In this document: positions 46,004-54,982 of the stretch, in pieces
Layout: each line of letters starts with the position of its first letter
Position numbering within the stretch: position 1 is the stretch's first letter
Assembly (NCBI GenBank): GCA_020632995.1
Contig: JACKEN010000001.1
Span: 1,520,001-1,584,000 of the forward strand
Source: Deltaproteobacteria bacterium
Lineage (GTDB): Bacteria > Myxococcota > Kuafuiibacteriia > Kuafuiibacteriales > Kuafuiibacteriaceae
DNA: 64,000 nt
Reading direction: 5' to 3'
Position numbers and translations under genes: made by a program
The notes under the pieces: generated by a model
What the model was told of the DNA's origin: nothing
The model's input: only the letters and a program-made list of their open reading frames with translations
The model's database searches: none

Positions 46004-46894
46004 TCACAGCGCCGCGGCTTCGTGGTCCAGGATGGCCCGCCAGAGCGCCACCGCGGACACCCCCGCGTAGGCCGCCTCCTGCCCGTCGTTGCACTCGATG
46101 ACCACCCATCGGCCCGCAGCAGTGAGCGCGAGGTCCACCACCAGGAACGGGACGTCGACCCGCGCCGCCGCCGCCGCGCCTACGGCGAGGGCGGCCCGGG
46201 CCTCGGCGTCGGACCACCGGTACTCCGGCACGTCCAGCCAATAGCGTCCGGCCCCTACCAGCGCGCCGCGCCACCAGAAGGTCCTGAACTCGAACGAGGC
46301 CGGCACCTTACCCGGCGTCCCCGGCCCCACCGGCACCAGGGGCACGTACTCCCGGATGACGCAGGCCTGCCAGGTCAGGATCGGGTCCGCAAGATAGCTT
46401 GCTCGGAGCGCCTCGTAGGCCGGCTTGTCCCGCGCGATGGCGAGCCCCGCCGCGTGGCGCGCGGTCTGGCGAGCGCCCTTCACGAACACCGGCCAGCCGA
46501 ACGCGGCCTCCACCTCGTCGGCCGACGGGGGTGCCTCGTACCAGCGGCTGCGGGGCGTCAGCGCCTGGATGCGGGGGTACCAGGCCGGAAGCTCGCTCGC
46601 CCGCTCGTGCGCCGCCGGATCGTTCACCAGCCGGAGCCCAGTCGCCGCCAGCGCGGCCCAGGTCGCGGGGTAGTCCTCGGGGGCGCCCAGGCGGCCCACC
46701 GCCGTGACCTCCGTTGGGCGCTGGTACGGCCGTCGGCAGGCGAAGAAGCGCTCGAAGGCGAAGTCGTAGGCCGGCACCCCCACCGGGCGCGAGGCGACCC
46801 AGAGCGCGCCCTCCAGCGCGAACAGGTCCAGATCCCTTGGCAGCGCCACGGCACCGACTTCACCCCAGACCGCGCCGGCTTGCCAGGGTCGCAT
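46004..46894 (-). CDS. ATP-grasp domain protein, R2K clade
   Basis: A 296-residue protein with the ATP-grasp pattern of the R2K families. The N-terminal substrate part is followed by WPVFVKGARQTARH (nucleotide-binding Lys strand), CVIREYVPLV and SFEFRTFWW (hinge and metal strands). VDLALTAAGRWVVIECNDGQ carries the Asp and Asn/Glu metal ligands. R2K proteins are thought to ligate amino acids or modify proteins and are often found near conflict genes. ATG at 46894. It is divergent from the Uma2 gene across 21 bp, so the two promoters overlap the genes. Confidence 0.78.
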   Translation of the reverse strand: MRPWQAGAVWGEVGAVALPRDLDLFALEGALWVASRPVGVPAYDFAFERFFACRRPYQRPTEVTAVGRLGAPEDYPATWAALAATGLRLVNDPAAHERASELPAWYPRIQALTPRSRWYEAPPSADEVEAAFGWPVFVKGARQTARHAAGLAIARDKPAYEALRASYLADPILTWQACVIREYVPLVPVGPGTPGKVPASFEFRTFWWRGALVGAGRYWLDVPEYRWSDAEARAALAVGAAAAARVDVPFLVVDLALTAAGRWVVIECNDGQEAAYAGVSAVALWRAILDHEAAAL

Positions 46895-46915
46895 CGTGTG
46901 GATGAGGATCGGCTC

Positions 46916-47524
46916 GTGAGCGGCGCGGTGCAGACCCAGCGGATGAGCGAGGAGGCCTACCTGGCGTTCGAGCGGGAGGCCTCGGAGCGACACGAGTACG
47001 TGAACGGGGAGGTCTACGCCATGGCGGGGGGCTCGATGGCCCACGCCCGCGTGGCGGCCAACACCATCGTGGCGCTCCAGCTCCGCCTGCGCGGTTCGGG
47101 CTGCATGCCCACCACGAGTGATCAGCGCGTCTTCGTCCCGGGAACCGGCCTCTACACCTACCCCGACGTCAGCGTCGTGTGCGGCGAGCCCGAGCGGCAC
47201 CCCAAGGACAAGGAGACCCTCACCAACCCCACCCTCCTGGTGGAGGTCCTCTCACCCACCACCGAGGGCTACGACCGGGGCGCCAAGTTCGTCCACTACC
47301 GCTCCATCCCCTCGCTCCGGGCCTACGTCCTCATCTCGCCCGAGGCCCGCACCGTCGAGGCCTTCGAGCGCCGGCCCGACGGCGCCTGGAGCATCCCCGA
47401 CCCGGCGGGCCCGGGCCAGAGCCTGCGGCTGTCCACCTTCGACCTCGAGCTGGTGGCGGACGAGCTCTTCGAGGATCTCGACCGCTACCTCCCACCGCCC
47501 CCGCCCCCCGACGCGGCCGGGTGA
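46916..47524 (+). CDS. Uma2 family endonuclease-like protein
   Basis: A 202-residue restriction-endonuclease-fold protein (DUF820/Uma2). The family start RMSEEAYLAFEREASERHEY is followed by YPDVSVVCGEPE, carrying the active-site Asp, and LLVEVLSPTTEGYDRGAKFV, carrying the E...K pair. VHYRSIPSLRAYVLISPEA completes the signature. Function is poorly known; family members occur singly in many genomes. GTG at 46916 is chosen because it leads straight into the conserved start. The frame ends 48 bp before the next lipoprotein gene. Confidence 0.88.
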   Translation: MSGAVQTQRMSEEAYLAFEREASERHEYVNGEVYAMAGGSMAHARVAANTIVALQLRLRGSGCMPTTSDQRVFVPGTGLYTYPDVSVVCGEPERHPKDKETLTNPTLLVEVLSPTTEGYDRGAKFVHYRSIPSLRAYVLISPEARTVEAFERRPDGAWSIPDPAGPGQSLRLSTFDLELVADELFEDLDRYLPPPPPPDAAG

Positions 47525-47571
47525 AGGAACCCGTTTTCCATTCGGGCCCCCCAGCCCTGTCCATCTCCGTG

Positions 47572-49053
47572 ATGAGATCCGCCGCCCCGCTCCTGGCGCT
47601 CACCGCGCTCCTGGCTGCCTGCAGCGACAGCCCCTCCCGCCCCGCCGCTGACGCCGGGACGACCACCGACGCCGGCACCCCCGCCGACGCGGGCCCCCTC
47701 GACTCCGGCGTCGAGCCGGACGCGGGCACCCCAGCCCCCCGCGGGGTCCTGCAGTTCAAGCTGCAGCACAACCTGGCCACCGACGCCTGCCTCGCGGCCC
47801 AGGACTGCGCCCTCACCATCGAGGCCGCCCCGGCCGAGCTCGACCGGTGGCTCCAAAGCCTGGCCGACGCGAGCACGCAGGCCGTCCTGCACTACGATCG
47901 CGCCATCCCCTGGGCCGCCTTCGAGGTCGACGCGCCCCAGGGCGAGGACCCGGTCGCGTTCTACGACGCCCGCATCGACGCCGACCTGCGCGGATACCTG
48001 GACGCCTTCGTGACCCACTTCGCCCGCTTCGAGCACCGCTACCTCGCGGTCTCGCCCCTCGGCGGGGTCCGCGACCGCCCCGCCGCGCTCCGCAAGCCGG
48101 ACGGCACCGAGGTGAACACCCCCGAGGCCTGCGCCTCCTTCACCGCCACCACCGCCACCGACTTCGGCGGTCGGTCAATCCAGGTTGCGCCCGCCTACCA
48201 GCGCTTCGTCACCTATCTCGCGAAGAAGCTCCACCCCACCGACCTCGGCATCATGGTGGAGGCCAACCTGTTCCATCGCTTCTGCCCCGCCGCCTGGCCG
48301 AGCCTGGTGACGCTCTACCATCAGCTCTACACCGCGCTCCGGGCCGAGCTGGGCCCCGACGTCCGTCTGTTCGCCACCTTGACCCTCCTCGATCTGTTGG
48401 GCTTCGACGGCGACACCTGCCACGCCCTCGGCTTCACGCCCTGCGGCCAGACCCCGCCCACCCCCGCCACCCCCGATCCAGCGGTGTGCTTCCCCCTCGA
48501 CCGGGGCGCCCTCGACGACCTCGACCGGGACGATCACCTGGACCTGCTGGCCCTGTCCTTCTATCCGGACGGCCTGGGCATGCAGCCGCCCGGGGTGCCC
48601 GAGCAGCGCATCACCGCCCTCCCGGAGGACTCCGACGGCACCGGCGCGTGTATCGCCGATGCCCTCATGCCGCCCCTCATCGATCCCTTCGACGCCCTCG
48701 CCGGCCTCGGCTGGACCAAGCCGGTAGCGATCGCGGAGTGGTCGGCCCGGAGCTGCTCGACCCTGCAGTGGTGGGTGGCCCCCGACACCACCGCGGTGGT
48801 GCGCTTCGACGCGAGCCCCGAGGGCCAGGCCTGGTGGATGACCCGGATCCTGGCCCTTGCCGACGAAGGCAAGCTGGCCTTCATCAACCACAGCTTCCTC
48901 TGGGACTACGCCCCCATCGGCACCTGGATGCCCCAGCGAGGCGCCCTCGACCCGAACATCTACAACCTGTTCAACAACTGGCCCTGCTCCGGGCTCTACG
49001 ACGAGCACGGGGTCGAGAAGCCTCAGGTGGCGCCCCTCTGGCTTGGCCGCTGA
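47572..49053 (+). CDS. Lipoprotein, possible glycoside-hydrolase-like TIM barrel
   Basis: A 493-residue lipoprotein (lipobox LLAAC, Cys17) followed by a Thr/Asp/Ala/Gly linker to about residue 55. The mature domain has an alternating strand/helix pattern with LQFKLQHN, EHRYLAVSPLGG, GIMVEANLFHRF, VRLFATLTLLDLLGFD, DLLALSFYPDGLG and KPVAIAEWSARSC. The spacing and the two Glu-containing strands (MVEAN and AIAEWS) resemble clan-A glycoside hydrolases. No known family is certain, and activity is inferred. ATG at 47572. Confidence 0.68.
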   Translation: MRSAAPLLALTALLAACSDSPSRPAADAGTTTDAGTPADAGPLDSGVEPDAGTPAPRGVLQFKLQHNLATDACLAAQDCALTIEAAPAELDRWLQSLADASTQAVLHYDRAIPWAAFEVDAPQGEDPVAFYDARIDADLRGYLDAFVTHFARFEHRYLAVSPLGGVRDRPAALRKPDGTEVNTPEACASFTATTATDFGGRSIQVAPAYQRFVTYLAKKLHPTDLGIMVEANLFHRFCPAAWPSLVTLYHQLYTALRAELGPDVRLFATLTLLDLLGFDGDTCHALGFTPCGQTPPTPATPDPAVCFPLDRGALDDLDRDDHLDLLALSFYPDGLGMQPPGVPEQRITALPEDSDGTGACIADALMPPLIDPFDALAGLGWTKPVAIAEWSARSCSTLQWWVAPDTTAVVRFDASPEGQAWWMTRILALADEGKLAFINHSFLWDYAPIGTWMPQRGALDPNIYNLFNNWPCSGLYDEHGVEKPQVAPLWLGR

Positions 49054-49114
49054 GGGCCCTGACCTGTCCCTTGGGACAGGTCACAAGATCGCCGCCCCGT
49101 GCGAAGGTCGGCCC

Positions 49115-50497
49115 ATGGTCTACGTCGGCCGGACCCATAGCACGCGAGTCCACCATGAGGTCGGGGTGGTGCAGCGTTGCCCCCGCTGCGGCGACACCCC
49201 CTTCGCCCTCGTCCAGGCCAGCGGCGCGGGCAGCAGCCACAGCGCCTATATGATCGACGAGGCCGGCGCCCGGCGCCGGGCCGCGCTGGACGCCTACGCC
49301 GCCCTGCTGGAGGAAGCGATCACCGCCCGGGGCCTCGTGCCCTGCCCATCCTGCGGCGCTCGAGATCCCCGGATGCCGGCCCGCCTCCGGCGCACGCTGG
49401 GGTTGAAGGCGGCGTCGGCCGTGGTGATCTTCGCCGGCATCGGCGCGCCGGGCGTCTACGTCGGGTACCCGTGGTTCGGGGGCGTCTTCCTCGGCATCGG
49501 GCTGCTGTTCGCGGTGGCGCTCGGGGTCGAGCACCTGTTGCGGCAACGCCGCTTGCGGGCCCGCCTCACCTTCGTCCCCCCGCCCCCCGAGCTCCGCACC
49601 ACCGAGCCCGTCATGGAGGATCCGGAGGACGGCCTGGCGGTCTACCTCGGCTGGGACGTCCCCACCCCGGCATCCGCGGCCGCCCCGCCACCGCCCTCCG
49701 AACCCACCGCGCCGCCCCGACCCGCAGGGCGGCAGAAGCGCCCGCCGACGCTCCCGACCGCGCGCCAGAAGGCACTACCGTTCCTGATGCTCGCGGGCGC
49801 GGTGACCGGCGCGGTGCTCCTGGGCTGGGGCGCCGACGTCTGGCTCGAGGGGCACCAGACCATCCACGTCATCAACCCGTGCGTCTCGTCCGCCGACGTG
49901 CGCATCGGCGACGCGACGCTCGCGCTGGCGCCCGGCGCGATGGTCACGGTGACACGGCCAGAGGGCCGGCACCATGTGCAGGTCAGCCTGCAGAACGGCC
50001 ACAGCTACGAGACCGACATCACGCTGGAGAACAGCGTGGGTCAGCGTCTGGGTCGCTCCACCGCGTTCATCTTCAACGTCCTGGGCGCCGAGCCCCTCTT
50101 GTGGGAGGAGATCGTGTACGTGGATGAGCGCGTGCACCGCAAGAACCCCCGCCCGCGGGCCAGGATCCTGATGGGCGTAGACTTCCACGCCATCCGGGAT
50201 GTGGAGTATCTGTTCACGGAGCCGCCGGACGAGGTCGAGCTGCACGGTGGCGCCCAGCAGGCGATCCGCACCATGCTCAGTCGGATCCAGGAGGACCCCA
50301 TCGACGTCATCGACGTGGCGACCGAGCAGGGGCTCCTCAACCCGAACCAGGCCCTGCCCTACCTCGAGGGCCACATCCTCGGAGGCGATCGACGCCCGGA
50401 GCTGGCGACGCGCTACCTCGCCGTCTGCGGCGACGCGCGCCAAGATGCGCGATGTCAAGCCTTCCTGCAGAAGGCGGGGCTCACCCAAGAGCCCTAG
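49115..50497 (+). CDS. Zinc-ribbon membrane protein with PEGA-like periplasmic part
   Basis: A 460-residue protein. An N-terminal zinc ribbon is suggested by CPRC (near residue 22) and CPSC (near 77). Two or three membrane helices follow (AASAVVIFAGIGAPGVYVGY; a second near 135), then a Pro-rich linker and another helix (LPFLMLAGAVTGAVLLGWG). The next part is beta-rich (TIHVINPCVSSADVRIGDAT, VTVTRPEGRHHVQVSL), similar to PEGA domains. The C-terminal 100 residues are helical with two Cys. The stop codon TAG lies inside the left arm of the inverted-repeat element. The function is unknown. Confidence 0.72.
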   Translation: MVYVGRTHSTRVHHEVGVVQRCPRCGDTPFALVQASGAGSSHSAYMIDEAGARRRAALDAYAALLEEAITARGLVPCPSCGARDPRMPARLRRTLGLKAASAVVIFAGIGAPGVYVGYPWFGGVFLGIGLLFAVALGVEHLLRQRRLRARLTFVPPPPELRTTEPVMEDPEDGLAVYLGWDVPTPASAAAPPPPSEPTAPPRPAGRQKRPPTLPTARQKALPFLMLAGAVTGAVLLGWGADVWLEGHQTIHVINPCVSSADVRIGDATLALAPGAMVTVTRPEGRHHVQVSLQNGHSYETDITLENSVGQRLGRSTAFIFNVLGAEPLLWEEIVYVDERVHRKNPRPRARILMGVDFHAIRDVEYLFTEPPDEVELHGGAQQAIRTMLSRIQEDPIDVIDVATEQGLLNPNQALPYLEGHILGGDRRPELATRYLAVCGDARQDARCQAFLQKAGLTQEP

Positions 50498-50672
50498 CAG
50501 GCCATCGGAGAAGTAGCCCATGCGATCCGCGGAGCGACTTTTCGTGGAACGTTCCGACGAAGAGGGAGCATATCTGGCCATACGCGACCGATGAGAGGCG
50601 AAGCCGTTCGGGACGTTCCACGGAAAACGAGCCCGCGCAGCGCGTGGGGGACTTCTCCGATGGCCTGCTAGG
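50493..50672. repeat. 180-bp inverted-repeat (cruciform/MITE-like) element at a convergent junction
   Basis: The outer 22 bp (50493-50514 and 50651-50672) are perfect inverted repeats, beginning CCTAGCAGGCCATCGG. Inner arms remain alignable for about 85 bp, including TTTTCGTGGAACGTTCC against GGGACGTTCCACGGAAAA. The element supplies the TAG stop of both convergent flanking genes and makes up all the sequence between them. A short relative is at 30624. It carries no gene and no T-tract. Confidence 0.85.
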
Positions 50673-51963
50673 CGAAGGGGTCCACCACCTCGATGTCCTC
50701 ACCCCGACCGGGGCCCACCGAGACCAACGACACGTCACACTCCAGGTCGCCGGTGACGAAGTCCAGGTAGCGCCGGGCGGTGACCGGGAGGTCCTCCAGG
50801 CGGCGCACCGACGCCAGCTCCCCGAAGCCGGGGAAGCTCGCATAGACCGGCTTGGCGTCCACCAGGTCGTGCACGTTGTCCGGGTAGGTCTCGAGGCGCT
50901 CGCCGCCGATCTCATACGCGGTGCACACCTTGAGCTCATCCAACCCCGACAGCACGTCGAGCTTGGTCACAACCAGCTGCCGGATCCCGGCCACCCGCAC
51001 CGCGTAGCGCAGCGCCACGAGGTCGAGCCAGCCGCAGCGCCGGGGCCGCCCGGTGGTGGCGCCGAACTCGTGCCCGACCGCGCGCAGCCGCTCGCCCGTC
51101 GCGTCGAACAGCTCGGTGGGGAACGGCCCGCTCCCCACCCGGGTGGTGTAGGCCTTCATGATGCCCACCACGTTGGTCAGGGCGTGGGCACCTACGCCGG
51201 TGCCGGTGGCGGCGTTGGAGGCCACGGTGTTGGACGAGGTCACGAAGGGGTAGGTGCCGTGATCGATGTCGAGCAAGGCACCTTGCGCGCCCTCGAAGAG
51301 CACCTTCTCGCCCGCCTTCATCGCCTGGTGGAGCCGGTGGCCCACGTTGGCGAAGAGGGGGGCGAGCTTCTCGCCGTACGCCATGTAGCGGTCGACCATC
51401 TCGGTGATCTCCGCGTCGGTGTAGGGCTGGTGATCGTTGTTGGCGGCCAGGATCGCGTTCAGCTCGGCCACCCGGTTCCGCACCAGGCCGTCCACCCGCT
51501 GCCGGTCGGTGAGGTCCGCCACACGAACGCCGCGCCGCGCGATCTTGTCTTCATAAGCGGGGCCGATGCCGCGGCCGGTGGTGCCGATCTTGTCGACCCC
51601 CCGGAACGCCTCCCGGGCGAGGTCGAGGCGCTTGTGGTACGGCATGATCAGGTGCGCGCCGTAGGAGACGAAGAGGCGCCCGGTCGGGTCGTGCCCCTTC
51701 GCCTTCAGCTTCTCGACCTCCTCGAGGAGGATGGCCGGGTCCACCACCACGCCGTTGCCGATCGCGCACTTCACGTCCTCGTGGAGGATGCCGCTCGGCA
51801 CCAGGTGCAGCACCGTGGTCTGCCCGTCCACCACCAGGGTGTGGCCGGCGTTGTTGCCGCCCTGGTACCGCACCACCCAGTCCGCCCGCTCGGCGTACCG
51901 GTCCACCACCTTGCCCTTGCCTTCGTCGCCCCACTGGGCGCCCACCACCACAACGTTGGCCAT
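50668..51963 (-). CDS. purA: Adenylosuccinate synthetase
   Basis: GTP-dependent ligase joining IMP and aspartate in AMP synthesis. The 431-residue length is normal. It has the family start ANVVVVGAQWGDEGKGKVVD, then GGNNAGHTLVV, GTTGRGIGPAYEDK, VLFEGAQGALLDIDHGTYPF and GHEFGATTGRPRRCGWLDLV. The ATG at 51963 begins directly with this motif. The TAG stop lies inside the right arm of the inverted-repeat element. Two ABC permease genes lie upstream on the same strand, ending 13 bp before the ATG. Confidence 0.97.
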   Translation of the reverse strand: MANVVVVGAQWGDEGKGKVVDRYAERADWVVRYQGGNNAGHTLVVDGQTTVLHLVPSGILHEDVKCAIGNGVVVDPAILLEEVEKLKAKGHDPTGRLFVSYGAHLIMPYHKRLDLAREAFRGVDKIGTTGRGIGPAYEDKIARRGVRVADLTDRQRVDGLVRNRVAELNAILAANNDHQPYTDAEITEMVDRYMAYGEKLAPLFANVGHRLHQAMKAGEKVLFEGAQGALLDIDHGTYPFVTSSNTVASNAATGTGVGAHALTNVVGIMKAYTTRVGSGPFPTELFDATGERLRAVGHEFGATTGRPRRCGWLDLVALRYAVRVAGIRQLVVTKLDVLSGLDELKVCTAYEIGGERLETYPDNVHDLVDAKPVYASFPGFGELASVRRLEDLPVTARRYLDFVTGDLECDVSLVSVGPGRGEDIEVVDPFA

Positions 51964-51976
51964 CGCGAGCCGGACC

Positions 51977-52807
51977 CTACTCCGTCCGGCTCGCGGTTGC
52001 ACCCCGAACGTCCAGCGCGTCCCTGAGGTGGTCCCCCAGGCGGTTGAAGGCGGCCACGGTGAGGAAGGTCAGCAGGCCCGGGGCGATCACCAGGACCGGC
52101 GCCCGCTCCAGGTGCACGAAGGCCTCGGCGAGCAGGCTCCCCCACGAGGGATCGGGCGCCGGCACGCCAAGCCCGAGGAAGGACAGGACGTTCTCGTAGA
52201 TGATGAACTCCCCCAAGTCCAAGGTGGCGGCCACCAGGAGCGGCCCCGCGGCGTGCGGCAACAGGTGCGCCCGGATCACGTGCAGCGGCCCCGCCCCGAA
52301 GCCCCGGGCGGCCCGGACGAAGTCCGCGTCCCTAAGCGGGAGGGCCGCCGCCCGGGCGAGCCGGGCCGCGCTCATCCACCCGAAGGCGGCGATGATCCCG
52401 ATGAGGAGCCCCAGGGGCCCCACCGGGAGGCCCGCCCGCACCGGATCCACCGCGGCCAACAAGACCAACAGGGGCAGCTTCGGCACCGCGAGGAACAGCT
52501 CCGTCACCCGCATGAGGGCCGCGTCCAGCCAGCCCCCGAAGTAGCCCGCGACCAGCCCCACCGCCCCGCCGATCCCCACCGCGGCAAACGTCGCCACCGC
52601 CGCCACCCACAAGGAGACCCGGCCTCCCAGGAGGAGCCGCACGAGCAGATCCCGGCCCAGGGCGTCGGTGCCGAGCGGATGGCCGAGGCTCGGACCCAGC
52701 AGGCGCGCGGCCGGATCCACCCCGAAGGGATCGAGCGGCAGCACCGCCGGTCCCACCACGCAGGCCACCACCAGGGCCGCAAGGTAGCCTGCAGGAAGGC
52801 GCCTCAT
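51977..52807 (-). CDS. ABC transporter permease, peptide/nickel type (DppC-like)
   Basis: A 276-residue inner-membrane permease. The N-terminal helix is followed by LGTDALGRDLLVRLLLGGRV, the hallmark start of DppC/OppC/NikC proteins. The EAA loop that docks on the ATPase is ARGFGAGPLHVIRAHLLPHA, and SFLGLGVPAPDPSWGSLLAE forms the late signature. The ATG overlaps the stop of the DppB-like gene by 4 bp. No ATP-binding subunit is encoded nearby. A family-5 substrate-binding lipoprotein is at 59560. Confidence 0.92.
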   Translation of the reverse strand: MRRLPAGYLAALVVACVVGPAVLPLDPFGVDPAARLLGPSLGHPLGTDALGRDLLVRLLLGGRVSLWVAAVATFAAVGIGGAVGLVAGYFGGWLDAALMRVTELFLAVPKLPLLVLLAAVDPVRAGLPVGPLGLLIGIIAAFGWMSAARLARAAALPLRDADFVRAARGFGAGPLHVIRAHLLPHAAGPLLVAATLDLGEFIIYENVLSFLGLGVPAPDPSWGSLLAEAFVHLERAPVLVIAPGLLTFLTVAAFNRLGDHLRDALDVRGATASRTE

Positions 52808-53769
52808 GAGCGCCTCCGCACCCGGGGATCCAGGAGCCAGTAGCCGACGTCTGCCACCCCGGCGGCGACGAAGGTGAGCGCGGCGTAGATGAGGAAGACG
52901 GTGACCGCCACCAGGTGGTCGCGCTCCTCCACGCTCTCGAAGATCAACAGGCCCATCCCGGGGTAGGCGAAGACGCGCTCCACCACGAGCGCGCCCGAGA
53001 AGAGCACCGGCAGGCTCTGGGCCACCACCGTGAGCAGGGGGATGAGCGCGTTGGGGAGCGCGTGCCGCAACAGGACCTGCGCCTCGCTCAACCCCTTGGC
53101 CCGCGCGGTGTCCAGGTAGGGCTTGCCGAGCTCCTCCTTCAGCGCCGCCCGCAGGTACCGGGTGTAGCGGCCCACGTAGTAGACCGAGAGCACCGCCACC
53201 GGGAGCACCAGGTAGGCGCCCCGGCCGCCCCCGTCGAAGCCCCGCACCCCGCCGGAGGGGAGCCACCCGAGCCCCACCGCGAACACCAGGATCACGAGCA
53301 GGCCCAGCCAGTGGGCGGGCATCGCGAGGCCGACCGCCACCACCCAGGCCACAGCGCGATCCCAGCGCTGGCGGGTCGCGGCGAGGAGCCCCAGGAGCAC
53401 CGACAGCAGCACCGAGATCCCGAGGGCCGGGCCCATCAGGGCCAGGGTGTTCGGCAAGCGCTCCTGCAACAGCTCGCGCACCGGGCGCTGGTAGAGGCGC
53501 GACCAGCCCAGCTCCCCGTCCAGCACGCCCGCTCGGCTCGGCCACCGGGGGCAAGCCGGGTTGCGGCCGAGGAGCCAGCACCGGTACCGGGTGGTGATCG
53601 GGAGATCCAGCCCCTCGAGGGCGCGGACCCGGGCCACGTCGTCGGCCGACAGCTCGGGGTGGGCGGCCAGGAGCTGGGCCTCAGGGCTCCCCGGGAGCAC
53701 GTGGACGAGCCCGAACAGCCCGGCCGAGAGGGCCACCCAGAGGGCCAGCACCTGCGCTCCGCGCGCCAT
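52804..53769 (-). CDS. ABC transporter permease, peptide/nickel type (DppB-like)
   Basis: A 321-residue permease pairing with the DppC-like protein. Features are an N-terminal helix ending in HVLPGSPEAQ, a periplasmic segment with GELGWSRLYQRPVRELLQER, about five further helices, and the EAA loop KGLSEAQVLLRHALPNALIP. ATG at 53769 has an AGG at suitable distance; a GTG six codons upstream is an alternative. The periplasmic segment contains two Cys (RCWLLGRNPACP), which is not typical. The pair would import peptides or metal chelates when joined to an ATPase from elsewhere. Confidence 0.9.
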   Translation of the reverse strand: MARGAQVLALWVALSAGLFGLVHVLPGSPEAQLLAAHPELSADDVARVRALEGLDLPITTRYRCWLLGRNPACPRWPSRAGVLDGELGWSRLYQRPVRELLQERLPNTLALMGPALGISVLLSVLLGLLAATRQRWDRAVAWVVAVGLAMPAHWLGLLVILVFAVGLGWLPSGGVRGFDGGGRGAYLVLPVAVLSVYYVGRYTRYLRAALKEELGKPYLDTARAKGLSEAQVLLRHALPNALIPLLTVVAQSLPVLFSGALVVERVFAYPGMGLLIFESVEERDHLVAVTVFLIYAALTFVAAGVADVGYWLLDPRVRRRS

Positions 53770-53813
53770 CAGGCCTGGCAGCCCCACTCAGAGCGGGTTA
53801 CGAGGGTTTGGTC

Positions 53814-54941
53814 ATGACGTCAAACCGGCTCCCCGACGGGGTGGTGGACCTCCTCCCCGGCCGCGCCCGGGCCCTCGCCCAGGCCCAGGCCCACCTCGCC
53901 CGGGCCTTCGAGCGCGCCGGCTACGCCCGGCTCTACACCCCGCTGTTCGAGCTCCTCGAGGTCCTCGAGGCCGGCCTGGGGGCGGAGGAGCGCCGGGCCC
54001 TGTTCCGACTCGTCGACCCCGCGGGGGGCGAGGTGGCGGTGCTCCGCCCGGACTTCACGGCCCAGGTGGCCCGGGTGGCCACCAGCAAGCTCGCCGCCCT
54101 GCCGCGGCCCCTGCGCCTGTCCTATGAGGGGCGCATCGCGCGGGCCCGGGACCCGCTGGGCCGGGGCCTGCGCCGCCGCGACGTGTTCCAGTCGGGGGTG
54201 GAGCTGATCGGGGCGCCGGGGGTGGACGCGGAGGTCGAGGTCATCCTCGCCGGCGTCCGCGGGGTGGCGACCCTGGGCCTCCCCCTCACCCTGGACCTCG
54301 GGCACGCCCAGCTCCTCCCCGCCCTCCTACCCCCAGGGGCGCCGATGGAGGCGGTCCAGGCCGCCCTCGCCCGCAAGGACGCCGCCGCCCTCGACCGGCT
54401 GGCCCCCGGGCTGGGCCCTCTGGCCCGGCTCTACGGCCCCCGACCGGTGCTGGACGAGGCCCGCCGGATCTTCGCCGCCGCCGCCCCCGAGGCCCATGCG
54501 GCGCTCGACCACCTGGCGGAGGTGGCGGAGCGGCTCGCCCACGCCGCCCCCGAGGTCACCGTGCTCCTCGACCTGGGGACCCGGCGCCAGCACGGGTACT
54601 ACACGGGCCTCTTCTTCGCCGGGTACGTCCCGAACGCGGCCGACGCGGTGCTCACCGGCGGGCGCTACGACGACCTCCTGGGCCGCTTCGGGGCCCCCGA
54701 GCCCGCGGTGGGCCTCGGGGTGGACCTGCTCCGCCTGGTGGAGGCCCAGCCGGGGGAGGCGGCGCCCTTCGGGGCGGTCTTGGCCACCCAGGAGCCCGGA
54801 TCCGCGCGGGTCCTCGCCGCCCTCGAGGCCCTCAGGGACGCCCACGGGCGGGCGGTCGCGGTGCCCCCGGACGCGGCCGAGGTCTACCGGGCCGCCCACG
54901 GCTACGCGGTGGTGGTCGAGGATGGCCCCGACGTGTTTTGA
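53814..54941 (+). CDS. hisZ: ATP phosphoribosyltransferase regulatory subunit HisZ
   Basis: A 375-residue HisRS-like protein lacking the aminoacylation C-terminal domain. It is expected to form a complex with short HisG to control the first step of histidine synthesis. Landmarks are LPDGVVDLLPGRARALAQAQ, LYTPLFELLEVLE, VLRPDFTAQVARVATSKL (motif 2-like), LDLGTRRQHGYYTGLFFAGY and LTGGRYDDLLGRFG. The ATG at 53814 has a GAGGG upstream. HisZ next to purA is common in proteobacteria. Here the ABC permease pair lies between them. Confidence 0.9.
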   Translation: MTSNRLPDGVVDLLPGRARALAQAQAHLARAFERAGYARLYTPLFELLEVLEAGLGAEERRALFRLVDPAGGEVAVLRPDFTAQVARVATSKLAALPRPLRLSYEGRIARARDPLGRGLRRRDVFQSGVELIGAPGVDAEVEVILAGVRGVATLGLPLTLDLGHAQLLPALLPPGAPMEAVQAALARKDAAALDRLAPGLGPLARLYGPRPVLDEARRIFAAAAPEAHAALDHLAEVAERLAHAAPEVTVLLDLGTRRQHGYYTGLFFAGYVPNAADAVLTGGRYDDLLGRFGAPEPAVGLGVDLLRLVEAQPGEAAPFGAVLATQEPGSARVLAALEALRDAHGRAVAVPPDAAEVYRAAHGYAVVVEDGPDVF

Positions 54942-54982
54942 CAAGCACCTCAGTTCCGGGTCACTAAGCACCCCAATCCGAC

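Noticed and set aside
50493..50672. Simple rho-independent terminator
   Set aside because: The arms are about 85 bp long with conserved ends, a related copy exists at 30624, and no T-tract follows. A repeat element fits better, although it may still stop transcription.
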